A DNA stretch of 64,000 nt from Tanypteryx hageni (lineage: Eukaryota > Arthropoda > Insecta > Odonata > Petaluridae): positions 87,662,964 to 87,726,963 of the forward strand of contig CM054118.1 in the NCBI GenBank assembly GCA_028673005.1. The letters run 5' to 3'. Of the stretch, positions 53,955-64,000 are shown piece after piece. How positions within the stretch are numbered: position 1 is the first letter of the stretch; each line of letters begins with the position of its first letter. The notes beneath the pieces were generated by a model, which searched no databases, was not told the DNA's origin, and saw nothing but the letters and a program-made list of their open reading frames with translations. The position numbers and the translations under genes are program-made.

Positions 53955-54790
53955 AAATTATATTGAAAGGAAAGTAGGCGGATTAGTTCTTTCCAGAACT
54001 ACTTGTTTATTCTTATAAGTGCATGCGAAATCGAAATCTAATTAACATTCATCATAATTGCTGTACATACGCTTCGTAATGATAGTATTCTTAAAGTGAC
54101 CAACTCAACCTATCCATTGTAAATTGCTATTCTTCCCCTTGATATTTCGTAGGAAATGCGAGCGTTGTTGCGCTCAAGCAATTCGTAATGGATGGGCTCT
54201 ATTGATATTTTTGTTTATATTAACCGTAAAAGTTCGTATCATTGACATGTATGTTCTACGCGAAAATTTAACGGTATCATCGAGTTACACTTCAGTAAAT
54301 GAGCAATGAAAGTATCCGAGTGGATTTTGGGTCGTAGAACCCGCGGTGTGGAAATTGCACATTACGATTTGGAGCTCGCTAGAAAGAGATCCTTAGTGGC
54401 GAGACTCTAATAAGTGGGTTGGGGTGGGTGTTTTCCCCTTTGGAGGAACTGGACCGATGTCTTTTATTCGCGTCGTGGCTTGATATGTTGTGACAATTCG
54501 CATACAGTTACGCGATAATAACGTCAGCGGCTGATTGTCAGCAAATCGCTTAGTGTGGCCGCGTAAATCTTCGATCGAGATGGAGAAATACTAGCACCGT
54601 GCTATGATTCATTAGCTTTTTCTGAAAGGTTTACGTGCTAAACGCCCTCGCGCGAATATGCAGCAGTTGTTTGGAAATGACGAGCACTGTTATTTAAGTG
54701 TTTAAAGGTTGGAAATTCCAAAGTGAAAGAGCTTGGAAGGCGAACACCGGAATGAGCATCTTGTCTCATCTACGGCATAAGTAAACATAT
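53955..54790. other. No gene recognised; unique-looking sequence
   Basis: Less repetitive than its neighbours, CpG-containing at about 54,480-54,660 (CGCGTAAATCTTCGATCGAG). It could hold regulatory DNA; nothing specific can be named. Confidence 0.35.
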
Positions 54791-54796
54791 TTAGTT

Positions 54797-55336
54797 GGCT
54801 TTTGTGCGTAGGATAGTCAGGAAAAGCACGGAAAAGGTGAGAGAATCCTGTTATTTATCGTTGGTTAGACCTCAAATGGAATACGCAGCAGCGGTTTGGG
54901 ATCCATATCAGAGGGGACTCATAAAGGATTTAGAAAAAATACAGCGGCGAGCAGCTAGATTCGTGAAAAAGAATTACGATAAAAAAACAGAGCGTTACGT
55001 TACTCATTGAAGAGTTGAGTTGGCCATCGTTGAAAGATCGTAGATTAGAGGCGAGACTTAAACTTCTAGATAAATATAGGTCGGAGATATTCGTAAATGA
55101 AATGAAGGATATTATTCGACAACCAACGTATATCGGACGGAGGGATAATGAGGACAAGATTCGCGAAATAGATAGTAGGACGGAGAGGTATAAGGAGTCC
55201 TTTTTCCCTAGGACAATACGTGACCACAATAGATAACAGTGAATAATAATTAGTTAGGAACTTGGTGCGCGGCACCCCCTGCCATCCACCGTCAAGGTGA
55301 CTTGCAGGGTAATATGTAGATGTAGATGTAGTTATA
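54797..55336 (+). mobile_element. CR1/L2-like LINE copy 4, strongly 5'-truncated
   Basis: Starts at LAFVRRIVRK (about 54,797), carries KIQRRAARFVKKNYDKK, then after a frameshift near 55,000 ELSWPSLKDRRLEARLKLLD and ends with PRTIRDHNR-stop at 55,236. The 3' UTR includes GCGCGGCACCCCCTGCCATC and CAAGGTGACTTGCAGGG and ends in a GTAGATGTAGATGTAG tail. It supplies the family 3' end that confirms the end of copy 1. Confidence 0.92.
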
Positions 55337-55499
55337 TTTCCATAGCAACGAGCTTTCGCTTCGGGAGGAGTTTCATAACCGCTCTTTTAGCGTGTATAAA
55401 TCGAATTTTGGTAACTAGAAGTAATATCTTGCTTCCTTCAATATTAGCTATCTACAACTACCCTTATTTTTTCATACCTCTTCATTTCAAACTTTATAT

Positions 55500-55815
55500 T
55501 TTCTAATTTACCATGTTTGAGCATCGTCCTGTTGTTCCAAGTTCCAAGCGTTCCAAGTTCCTAGGTCTTCCCATTCTTCTTCACCGTTCCGTTGACGTGA
55601 GCTGCGTAAGGATGACGACCGAGATCGCCTTACTTCACTGCCAGACGTGAAACCAGCCCTAATGGCCATTGTCCCGTACACGTCGTGGATCAGATTTTTG
55701 TCTAAGTGTGTCATTTGGCTCGGGATATTATTTGAGGTGGTCTCCCGTTGCCTTCCTCAACAGTGCTTTTAATGTGACACCATCACTTAATTAGGCCGAT
55801 CCATTGTGTACAGAC
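55500..55815 (-). mobile_element. RTE-like LINE 5' region with start of endonuclease
   Basis: The minus strand has GAAGGCAACGGGAGACCACC, a phrase frequent in the 5' region of RTE-type LINEs and shared with the SINE at 20 kb, then in one frame EELG-like sequence leading to LGTLGTWNNRTMLKHG. This resembles the 'LGTWN(V)RT(L/M)' start of RTE endonucleases. The 68-residue ORF 55,508-55,714 covers part of it in another frame. The element is cut at 55,815 by the hAT insertion and may resume at 59,138. Confidence 0.5.
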
Positions 55816-56801
55816 CAGTGCTGGCAACGTTTAACGTTATAACGAAATAATTCAGTAAAAAATAATGAAGTGTAGTTGCTCTTTCATTTTTGTTTTTTTT
55901 TGTTCAGAGATTATGTATCCACCATGAGTACGTGCTTCTCATGTAGAATACTAATTCATAGGCACTTATATATATATGCTGCAGATCAGGAACGTTTTTA
56001 AGATTTCAAATTATTCGGCACATTTTTCGTTTCTGATGATCATGTATGAAAATTCGGATTTTCATATTCAAAATTTTATATTCAAGTTAATAAACTTAAC
56101 ACATATTTAAGACTAAAATATTAGTGTTGTAAAGGTTATGCCCTATATTAGAATTTTTTATAGGTAACACAAAAAGTACATTGAGAACCCAGGGACCCTT
56201 AATAAAGATAATAAAAGGAACCCGTCTGTCGGTTGCATCGATTGTAACTCGGAGAACTTGCTCCTGCTATAGACCTAAAGTTTGGTAGAATGATCAGTCA
56301 TCAGATAAAACTAAAGAGAATTATCCAAAATTCACTATTTGTCCTCTTTAGGGCTCATTTTTGATGTCGTTCTTTCTTTTCATATCCCCCATAAGAAATA
56401 CATGGAAATCATGCATGAGTTTACAATATTACATTTCAAGATTAGTTAGATTTGAGTTACTAACTCAGGAATATCTTTATTTTGTATATGAAAGAATAAA
56501 GTAAATTATTTGTAAGATGAAATTTGAAACCACTCCAAATTACCATGAACGTAGGTAATGTTTTGGATAAATTGAAAAATTTGGAATCTTTAACAATGCG
56601 GGTATTCAATTGTTATCGTGACGAAAAAATACTATTAAATTTCAATTAATAGAAAAATTATTGTGAAATCTTTAATTTAATGCTTTCAGTGGGATCTAAC
56701 TACGTTTATATGAATGTTTAGTTTGTAGTCTATTTCCAACGCAGTTGATAAAAATGAAGAACCAATTTAAAAAATTCTTTAATTTCAGTTGATTAGAGGG
56801 T

Positions 56802-56897
56802 TTATCATTTTGATAAGACCTATGCTCGATAGTTATGAGTACAAATTTCTAGGATCGGAAAATTCATAATATTTAACAAATTGAGGATAAAGGATAT
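56802..56897 (+). repeat. 96-bp direct repeat, copy 1
   Basis: Begins TTATCATTTTGATAAGACCT, itself an inverted repeat TTATCA...TGATAA. Nearly identical to 57,334-57,429, with one difference seen. The flanks differ. Confidence 0.9.
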
Positions 56898-57333
56898 AGT
56901 CGCGTGCCGCTGCAACCTCACCGTAAATCGCGAATCCCAACGCGATCTCTCTTCGCTTTGACCAGCGCACTCGTGATCTCTTGATCACTCACCGCGTTTA
57001 AGCAACGGAACTGTCTCTCTCGCTCCCGCTATAACTAAAAGACGTTTAATATTATGTCACGAACGCCATATCTCAACGTCACGTATAATATTCTTTATAT
57101 AGTAGTTTTTAATACTTCTTTTATTTTGCATTTGAATAGAAATACATGTTAAAATTGAAACATTTTCTTCTAAAATAGCTAGCTCCTATTTGCGCGTGGA
57201 ATTTGAATAAGTATATTCGAAAAGCAAGATAAAAATGATAAAAATTGAAATCTTTATTTCTTTTCGCAGAAAATAGTACAAATCCCACGCCAATAGTAGG
57301 ATTCCATTCTTTTATCACTAAAAGAAAAAGGCA
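56898..57333. other. Segment between the 96-bp direct repeats
   Basis: GC-rich at its left (CGCGTGCCGCTGCAACCTCA) and AT-rich at its right. A 65-residue minus ORF (57,121-57,318) has no domain. The arrangement recalls a very small terminal-repeat element, but the repeats lack TG...CA ends. Confidence 0.4.
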
Positions 57334-57429
57334 TTATCATTTTGATAAGACCTATGCTCGATAGTTATGAGTACAAATTTCTAGGATCGGAAAATTCATA
57401 ATATTTAAGAAATTGAGGATAAAGGATAT
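57334..57429 (+). repeat. 96-bp direct repeat, copy 2
   Basis: Second copy of 56,802-56,897. AAGAAA replaces AACAAA near its end. Confidence 0.9.
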
Positions 57430-59149
57430 TGTGTGGATTTTGCATTTTTATGTAAACTGAATGAGAAGAAAATTTCTTGAATCGGACCCACGCCTTCAAA
57501 TATCAGAAAAAAATTTTCCTCGACAGGCCGTCCCCAGTAGTCAAAGATATCCACTAAATGCCATAAAAATCAATCAATCGGTTCAAAAGTTAATAGGGGG
57601 ACAGAAAGACTGAACGACGAAACAAAAGGCCTATTTTCCCTTCTGTAAAGTACGGTAAAATGCACGATTCGATGTTTTTTCAGAGCATTATTTTGATGCT
57701 AGCTTTGAAAACGACCAAAATTGTCCCTATTTAATGTAAGAACGAGAAATATGTAAGAGTTTGAAATAAAAAACAGGGGGTGGGGGAATGGGAAGAAAGG
57801 TAGAGGAAATGGATAGGGGAAGAGAAAGAGGGAGGAAAGGAGAGCATGGGGAGGGAAGCAGACAAGTGTGATGTAAACTGAGGGAGGAGTAAGACTGCAG
57901 GAGGAAGACGTGTGGGTTAGAGAGAAATGGAAAACGAGCAGAAGCGTAAAAGTTTAGACACTGTACGGTTTCATAAAATAGAATTAAATTGAAAAATATA
58001 TTAAAATTTATGAGCAGTAGTTTGCAAATAAAAGATAAGAAAATAAAATAACATTCCATTAGGCGCTGCTGACTTTATTTTAATTCATTATAAAATCAAA
58101 TACTCCCTTCCTATGCAGATGGTGGACATTACTGTCTTCAGAATCGAACCCAGTACCCAATGGTATATAAAACGGCATTTTTAATATAATTACGAAGCAA
58201 GCCTCCACAATTATTACTTGACTTTAATTAATACTAAACGAAATATAAATTTGAAATATGTATGAAAATGGAACTTATTTCTTCAACACTGAATGAACTT
58301 CGTTTCTCTTACGGCTGGCGAAAAGTCTCCCCGTGACCGTCTTCGATAATTTGAAATAAACTGAAATTGTATTAAGCTCTGATTAGTCTTCATTTCCAGG
58401 GAACAATAACTATCCGCTGTTACTATAAACGTCTCATAATAATAATAAATATGAAGCAGTACTGACCTCGACGAGCGATGACAATACGTTCGAATTGTAG
58501 ATTCTCTTCGACCTTCCTCAAAAACCTTGTCAAGTTAGACTGACGAACAGTGGATAGAATTCGAGATTGGAGCGGATGATGGGATTGGAACTTGCAGAGC
58601 ATCGACCTTTAAAAGAGGAAAACCCCACTCTGGTGTAGTATATAAAAGAATGTTTTCGAATTACGAGGCACTGTGAGGGAGGATAGGGATTGGTAGAGGT
58701 CCTTAACTACAAGCGCCACATTTATTGAAGCTGCCTTCCTCATTCTCCACGCTCATTATCTCGTGCTTCCTGGAGAACGATTAACACCATTCCTTTCACA
58801 AATGGAAGGAAAACCCAAAGAGCAACCGGTTGTGGTCAAGATAGCGTTTCTTTCGCGACAAGGCGGCAAACGTGGCACAACGGGGGACAAGCAAGACCTG
58901 GGAAAGGCATTTTAGGCCACTTTTCCTTGCTCAAGATACGCCGCCTGGGACGAATGCCACTAGAACATAACCCTTTACCGTCTGTTAACGAAATAACGAA
59001 ATTTATTTTTTCGTTTTCGTCACGTTTTCCGTTACAGTCATTTGAAAAATTTCGTTAACGTTTTTCCTTACGTTAATCCAAAATAATTCAGTTATTTTGT
59101 TATTTCGTTACATTACGCATAATGTTTTCCAGCACTGGTACAGACACAT

Positions 59150-59680
59150 TTTGCAGCCGCCTCTCTAATGTAAACACGCTGCGTGGACTACTCTTATTGT
59201 TAGTGCTGTCCCTACCAATTGACCCTACCAGAAGAAAATGTTCCAGCCAGTGGAGCTCTCAATGCCAATGAAAGCCCTTCTCTTTTACAGTAAGTAATTT
59301 CCTAATCCTGAAGAAATTCGAGGAGCAATATTTTATTGGAGAGAAAGACCCATTCTAAGCTTATAATGAGTAAAAATCGATGTGTGTTGATTTATCGATA
59401 CACTTCTCTTATTTATTAACTATTTTAGCAGTTAGGCAAAACAACTGTAAAATATGTAACTTAAGTTATAAAAATATATGTCAGCCAGTGGAGAATAACG
59501 CGATTTCTCCAGAAAATAAAGAAATTAATTTCTTTAGGAAGCTATACTTTTATTATATAAGCGGGCTCTTTTCGCTCTGCCTGTCCGTCTGCGTGATCAA
59601 TTAAATTAACTTAGCGAGTAAATCGTAAGAAATAGATGTCAGAGATTTTCAGGGTGTATGTGATATATGATGCCATTTGT
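59150..59680. other. No gene recognised
   Basis: 59,146-59,280 may be the continuation of the LINE 5' region interrupted by the hAT element. The 74-residue plus ORF at 59,380-59,604 has no domain. Confidence 0.4.
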
Positions 59681-59684
59681 TGGG

Positions 59685-59860
59685 TTATACGACAATTCGT
59701 CGCAAGACAAATTCGCCGCAAGACAAATTCGTGGCATTGCAAATTTTCCTTGCTACGAATAATTTACCTTGCGACGCATTTGTCTTGCGAAGAATTTGCC
59801 ATGCGACTAATTGACCGCGAAGAATTGACGTGCGACGAAATGACTCCGATGAATTGACGG
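59685..59860. repeat. Cluster of direct and inverted CGTCGCAAGACAAATT-type modules
   Basis: The modules ATTCGTCGCAAGACAAATTC, CCGCAAGACAAATTCG, TTGCGACGCATTTGTC, TTGCGAAGAATTTGCC and ATGCGACTAATTGACC alternate in orientation within about 170 bp. Probably a small foldback-type element. The ORFs across it on both strands (59,636-59,857; 59,685-59,948) are by-products. Confidence 0.7.
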
Positions 59861-59869
59861 CACACGCAT

Positions 59870-60600
59870 TTATTGCACTGACAAATAAATTTTTTGAAAA
59901 ATCGGTAGGAGGCAGGAGTTTCCTGCAAAACTGCCAAATTAAGATCATGAGAAAATGCTTATAGATAGAAAGTTCAAAAATTTCAATTGATTATTGAATA
60001 AATTACTTTGTCGTATAATAATATTACTAAATTTTTAAAGAATTTTAAGTTTACAATTCTAAATAATCCTCAATAAATAAAACGCGCTTTTTCATATTTC
60101 GTCAGCAAATGAATTTCCCAATGGCGGTGGCGCCACTAACTACAGTAATACTGCGAGTGAGCGTGGACTTTGTGTATCTCGATTACGCGTCACGGGCGTC
60201 TGCTCTCCCCGAAGGGCGCAAATTGAGTGCGAAAGGCTTCGCCGTAAGCGCCCGAAATAATCGTGAAATTATCCCTGGATGAGTCTCGATCAGAGAGGCG
60301 AGCGTGGAAGATTCGCTCGAAATTTTCGATTACGTTTCGTTTGGCAAATCGATCGCCAGGATCGATATGGTTGCGTGAAGCGATTGCCTTCGTATTTTAT
60401 AAGTCCTGCGGCGGTGCATTGGGTCCGAGGGAAGAGCCCCCGAAATCGCCGCTTCGGCGCAAACAAACCTTTTAACGAGATAATGACGACCGGTGGTGTT
60501 AGGAACACGAGAGGGACTAATTGTATTTGGTTGGTCGAGAAGATGGGAAGCATTTTTAGAGCGATGAAAGAGTTATTGCGAAAAAATTGCTGAAACCTTT
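59870..60600. other. GC-richer patch without recognisable gene (about 60,110-60,600)
   Basis: CpG-rich sequence such as GATTACGCGTCACGGGCGTC and GGAAGATTCGCTCGAAATTT supports several overlapping ORFs (up to 104 residues), none with a domain. It may be unique host DNA such as a regulatory region or UTR. Confidence 0.35.
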
Positions 60601-62050
60601 GTGGCCACGCAAGACACGAGTAAACGTTAATCGTGCGAATTGTTTCGTTATCTCCAGAGAGCAGACGGTGTATGGCATTCGAATAAGTTTACTCCATCGT
60701 CATAAAAATAAAAAGCATACTCTTAAAATATTCTATCACGCAGTAGACTGCGTGCGTCAGATATAATGCAATTAATGTGTACCTGGTGTTAAGTAAACAA
60801 CTCCAAAGGCGCAATTTAAATTTAAATTACGAAATCGGAGTTGATTCTTTTCTGAATATTATCCTCGCTGTATTATCCACTCCATATTAATATATGTGTA
60901 TCTGATAATTGAACAGCCCCAAACTAACTCATAAGGAGGAATTTGTGAATGTTTCTACACCAGCAATGATTTTTAGAATGTGTATAATCATCGCGGGATT
61001 AAAATGGCAAAATGTGTTAACACAGCAAAGTGAAATATGATTTTCAATCTTGATGAACCAATTCACTTTAACAGGAGAATTCGGCTCAAAACATTAATTG
61101 GAATTTTTGAGAAGAATTGCATTTATGGAAATAACAAGGCCCCACTTTTCTCGATGTGACGCAAAAAGAAATAACTTTGTAAGAATTTCACTTTCATCAA
61201 AGCAGTTAATTGGAAAAAATCTTTATTTTTCCTTTGTTTTAAAAAACGTCGCATTTAGCTATAAATGCAGTATTTTCCCGTGTAATTCTCCTGTTTTCAC
61301 CAATTTCGTTTCACTCGGACTCAGATGAGATAAATATTTTGTATCACGTTTGCTGCGTGAAAGTGAAACATAAGTGAATATTATGAGAGAGAATAATTTT
61401 ATCTTTCGTCACCACTGGTTTACAATAAAATGAAATCGTACGCAAATCAATGAAACCTGTAAAAATTCCGTAAATAACAACACAGTTCCAGTCTGGTCCA
61501 CCGACATCTTTGCGGCTATTGGAGTTAAGACCATAATTATTTTGTTATACGTCTTCGAGAAGAACTCGATATTTCATTTTTCATACTAAAGTAACTCTTA
61601 TCAATAAATAGGGAATTCGAGTGTGTTAATCATTATTGGAAAATTATGTAATCAATTGAACGTATGAACAAAATTCAGTGAAAATAAAGTTGATCCCTGG
61701 CGCTCAGGAATAAAAAGAAATTGTCAAGATTGTTGTTCAATGGATTTAAGATTAAAATCTCATGCAAGATCTCATTCTAGAGAATTTGTTCCTTATACAT
61801 TTTGCTTAGTTTTGAGGTTTTCTACCCGTTCCCGTTGTTAGTGTGCGCCACTATCCCCACACCCTGCATAAGAATGCTTAATTACACGCACATACAAATG
61901 GCGTTGTAGTTAAATCTCATACGTTTTTTTACCCATTGATATTATCAAAAATTGTATTGTTAAGTTGATACTAAAAGTGGGCGGTGAAATTATTTCAAAT
62001 GGCGAAATATAGTATTAGTGGGCGGTGAATCAAAAAAGGTTGATGACCTA
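60600..62050. other. No gene recognised
   Basis: AT-rich sequence. AGTGGGCGGTGAA occurs twice near 61,976 and 62,020. No feature is supported. Confidence 0.5.
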
Positions 62051-62060
62051 TGATCTAACC

Positions 62061-62489
62061 CAGTGGTGAGAGGGGAAGGGAAGGAGAAACTTTAGAGGGG
62101 AGCCGACGTCAGAGCCTATGCGCAGTAACACAGTTTTGGTTCGCATGAGTCCAAGTTCGCGCATCAAATGCCCACACCTAAACACCACCTCCCCTATAAT
62201 CGGTCCCGCCTCGAGGATGGACTCGTCCTTCCGTAAATGTGCCTGTTGCGCACCGCCACGTTAGAGCGTTTTTACTATATATATATTCTGAGGTGGCATA
62301 TATCGTAAGTGAAAACAAATTCGAAATAATATTTTTATGGTCAACATTTCAGTGTTAGAAGTTTTATTATAAATAATGTCATTGAAATGTATGAATTTTC
62401 GGGTTAAATTTTTCGGGCTGCTTTTCATGATAGCTTCCTGGACAGCCCAAAAATCCTCCGCGGGTTGTAGGTTTTGTTGGACACCACTG
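62061..62489. mobile_element. hAT-type MITE with perfect 8-bp target duplication
   Basis: The left end is CAGTGGTGAGAGGGGAAGGG. The right end, reverse-complemented, is CAGTGGTGTCCAACAAAACC. ATCTAACC flanks both sides (62,053-62,060 and 62,490-62,497). Only the first 8 bp of the TIR match, as is common for hAT MITEs. Contains a TATATATA run. Non-coding. Confidence 0.85.
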
Positions 62490-62499
62490 ATCTAACCGT

Positions 62500-63160
62500 A
62501 GAATGGAATGTGGGAAGGGAGGGAGCGAAGGTCGAATGGAGTCGCGGCTGGAAATGGGTCAAATGCCGATCGAAGGACTCCGCAGACCCACAGAGACGCC
62601 CACTCGACATCACGAAATGGCGAATACTCCGCCAATCTCTCCCCTATTTCTCCCTCCCTCCTCTCCCTCCCTCCCTTCCGCCTCTCCCTCCCTTCTCTCA
62701 GTTTCCCCTCCCATTCTCCCTCTCCCTCCCCCTGTCCTCTTCCCTTTCTCACTCACTCAGTTCCTCCCTGAGCCACAGTTCATTCCATCCATTCGTTTAT
62801 TTAGATCGAGAGAGGAGGGCTCTATTCACACCCCACCTGTTTACTTTTAATCATTGTCTCCTGCACCTCAATAATATTGGTCAGGAAAGAATAATTTGTC
62901 AGAAATTCCCCTGAATCTAATTGCCCTATTTGAACCATTTTAAGTATTTCATCTCGGCTGCACCATTGCATTGCTATTGATGCTTTCAGCAGAATAGTTT
63001 TCACTGTTTTAAATTTATTTATCTTTTTAAGGTTGTCATGAAAAAGCAAATTTAATAGGACTTACTTGCCAGTTTTATTATAATTTAGTTGTGAAACGAA
63101 AATACGCTAATTTTTGGGTCTTTGACAATGCTTAATAATAATTAATGAAATATCATTATA
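62500..63160. other. C/T tract and AT-rich sequence, no gene
   Basis: 62,640-62,770 is a C/T-rich tract (CCCTCCCTCCTCTCCC units) that produces S/L/P-rich ORFs on the plus strand. The rest has no recognised feature. Confidence 0.6.
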
Positions 63161-63163
63161 TAT

Positions 63164-64000
63164 CAAGTGCGGATCTAGAAACCTCCCAAGGGGGGGGGGG
63201 GGGCGATTAAGTACTATTTTCCTCGTAAATAGGAAAATTTTTAAATCTCGCTATATTCGTCAAAATTATATTCAGGACTTTTTAAAGAGATTATCACAAG
63301 AAATAATAGTATAGTATATTTTCTATCATAAACTCTATTTTAGGTGAAATATATTTTGAAAACCACGCATACATTGACCTCCCTTATAATAATCCATATT
63401 TTGCGAAAATGATGTATAAGGCTTATGTTTCGAATAATGTAAAAAAGAAAAAAATATATATTTAAATCGGGTATCTGTGACATTTTATTAACTTTGTTTA
63501 GTACTTCTTAACATTTTATTTTAAAAATCACAATAAAAAATCAAGTCGTCGATTGCCAGAATTAGCAAAACGATCTAAAATCTCTTCCGGGTCAAGATGA
63601 ATATCTTGATGCATATGGAGTAACGCCAAACACAAGTCTTTCTTCACTCATTCTGTTCCGCAACCAAGTTTTTAATCGTCGCAAAGCCGAAAAGCTAGCA
63701 ACACTTATAGGAAGAGTGAGTAAAATTTTTAATAAAATTTTGCAATTTGGATAAATTTCCTCGTCGCACATACTGAAAACTTCACAGGCACTCATGCCAG
63801 TTTTAATGTTATTGCACTTATATTCACGTTCCCATTTGGTTTTCCACATTATTATTCACTGAGAAAAATAGTAAACGAATTTGAAATAATGGAAATATTC
63901 AAAAAGTCAGAATATTTTTCCCATAATGACGTTGCTGTATTATCTAACTCAACTTGATCCAAACACAATAGTTGTTTCGGTAATATATTTCCCAAATTAA
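63164..64000 (-). mobile_element. hAT element, 3' end and part of transposase, running off the window
   Basis: The terminal sequence CAAGTGCGGATCTAGAAACC followed by a run of 14 G resembles the ends of hAT elements of the ZMYM1-like transposase group ('GCGGATCTAG..GGGGGGG'). The transposase lies on the minus strand (63,540-64,000). The other terminus lies beyond the right edge. Confidence 0.55.
63540..64000 (-). pseudogene. hAT transposase C-terminus (ZMYM1/P52K-like), partial
   Basis: Minus-strand frames read, in order: LDQVELDNTATSLWEKYSDF, YKCNNIKTGMSACEVFSMCD, NCKILLKILLTLPISVASFS then ALRRLKTWLRNRMSEERLV, and after a frameshift HMHQDIHLDPEEILDRFANS and GNRRLD. This is the hAT dimerisation domain followed by the usual '...I..D.E.ILDRFA..G.RRL' end. 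Where relatives have SVAS(C/S)ERSFS, this copy reads SVASFSALRR, so a few residues are deleted in the ERSFS motif. A stop near 63,855 and frame changes mark it as broken. It continues past the window edge. Confidence 0.85.

Larger units (their letters stand above)
55816..59137. mobile_element. 3.3-kb hAT-type element with perfect 8-bp target duplication
   Basis: The left end is CAGTGCTGGCAACGTTTAAC. The right end, reverse-complemented, is CAGTGCTGGAAAACATTATG. GTACAGAC flanks both sides (55,808-55,815 and 59,138-59,145). Subterminal words AACGAAATAATTCAG at the left and ATAACGAAATTTATT with GTTATTTCGTTAC at the right are typical of hAT elements. No transposase is recognised in the interior, which includes a 96-bp direct duplication, a G/A-rich patch (57,775-57,860) and AT-rich sequence. 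It is therefore non-autonomous or a decayed composite. Confidence 0.88.

Overview
This is a eukaryotic nuclear window, most likely from an arthropod and probably an insect. The transposon families point that way: CR1/L2-like and RTE-like LINEs, a BEL/Pao LTR element, piggyBac, hAT, pogo/Tigger, Tc1/mariner and Penelope-type hammerhead ribozymes. So do the AT-rich background and the polypyrimidine tracts. The species cannot be told from sequence alone. There are no bacterial genes, operons, CRISPR arrays or rRNA. Nearly everything recognisable is mobile DNA, much of it broken. One short GC-rich stretch at 49,842-49,927 (+) looks like a true host coding exon with a splice donor, so much of the window may be intron or intergenic sequence of a host locus.

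Layout. 0-5 kb holds a pogo/Tigger-like non-autonomous element (199-933), polypyrimidine/polypurine tracts, a small pogo-like MITE (3623-3845) and a mariner-like remnant. 5.6-7.0 kb is a 1.4-kb TIR element with a perfect 8-bp target duplication. 9-10.9 kb is a mosaic of Helitron-like repeats with two hammerhead-ribozyme motifs, one of them inside a perfect 83-bp-arm palindrome. 11-19 kb holds hAT and pogo elements, including two transposase pseudogenes. 19.8-22.3 kb holds a tRNA-derived SINE, microsatellites and further repeats.

23.0-37.1 kb is the centrepiece. Two CR1/L2-like LINE copies lie head to tail on the minus strand, separated by an inverted RT fragment. The second copy is interrupted by an 8.4-kb BEL/Pao element with near-identical LTRs, GTCAC target duplications, a tRNA-Phe-type primer site and gag-pol. 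That element is in turn interrupted by a 2.06-kb piggyBac derivative at a TTAA site. The order of events (LINE, then BEL/Pao, then piggyBac) can be read directly from the sequence.

38-50 kb contains a pogo-like transposase remnant, long C/T and G/A tracts, a LINE fragment, a long-TIR element, a Tc1-like element with its own 243-bp insertion, a hAT MITE, a second piggyBac remnant and the candidate host exon. 51-55.8 kb has an RTE-like LINE, a second Helitron-like repeat block and a 5'-truncated CR1/L2-like LINE. 55.8-59.1 kb is a 3.3-kb hAT-type element with perfect 8-bp target duplications, inserted into a LINE 5' region. The right end has a hAT MITE (62,061-62,489) and the 3' part of a hAT transposase that runs off the window.

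No single previously undescribed coding system stands out. The items most worth a second look are the hammerhead motifs and their perfect palindrome, the triple nesting, the unexplained ORF block inside the first piggyBac element, the inverted RT fragment at a palindromic junction, and the unidentified host exon.
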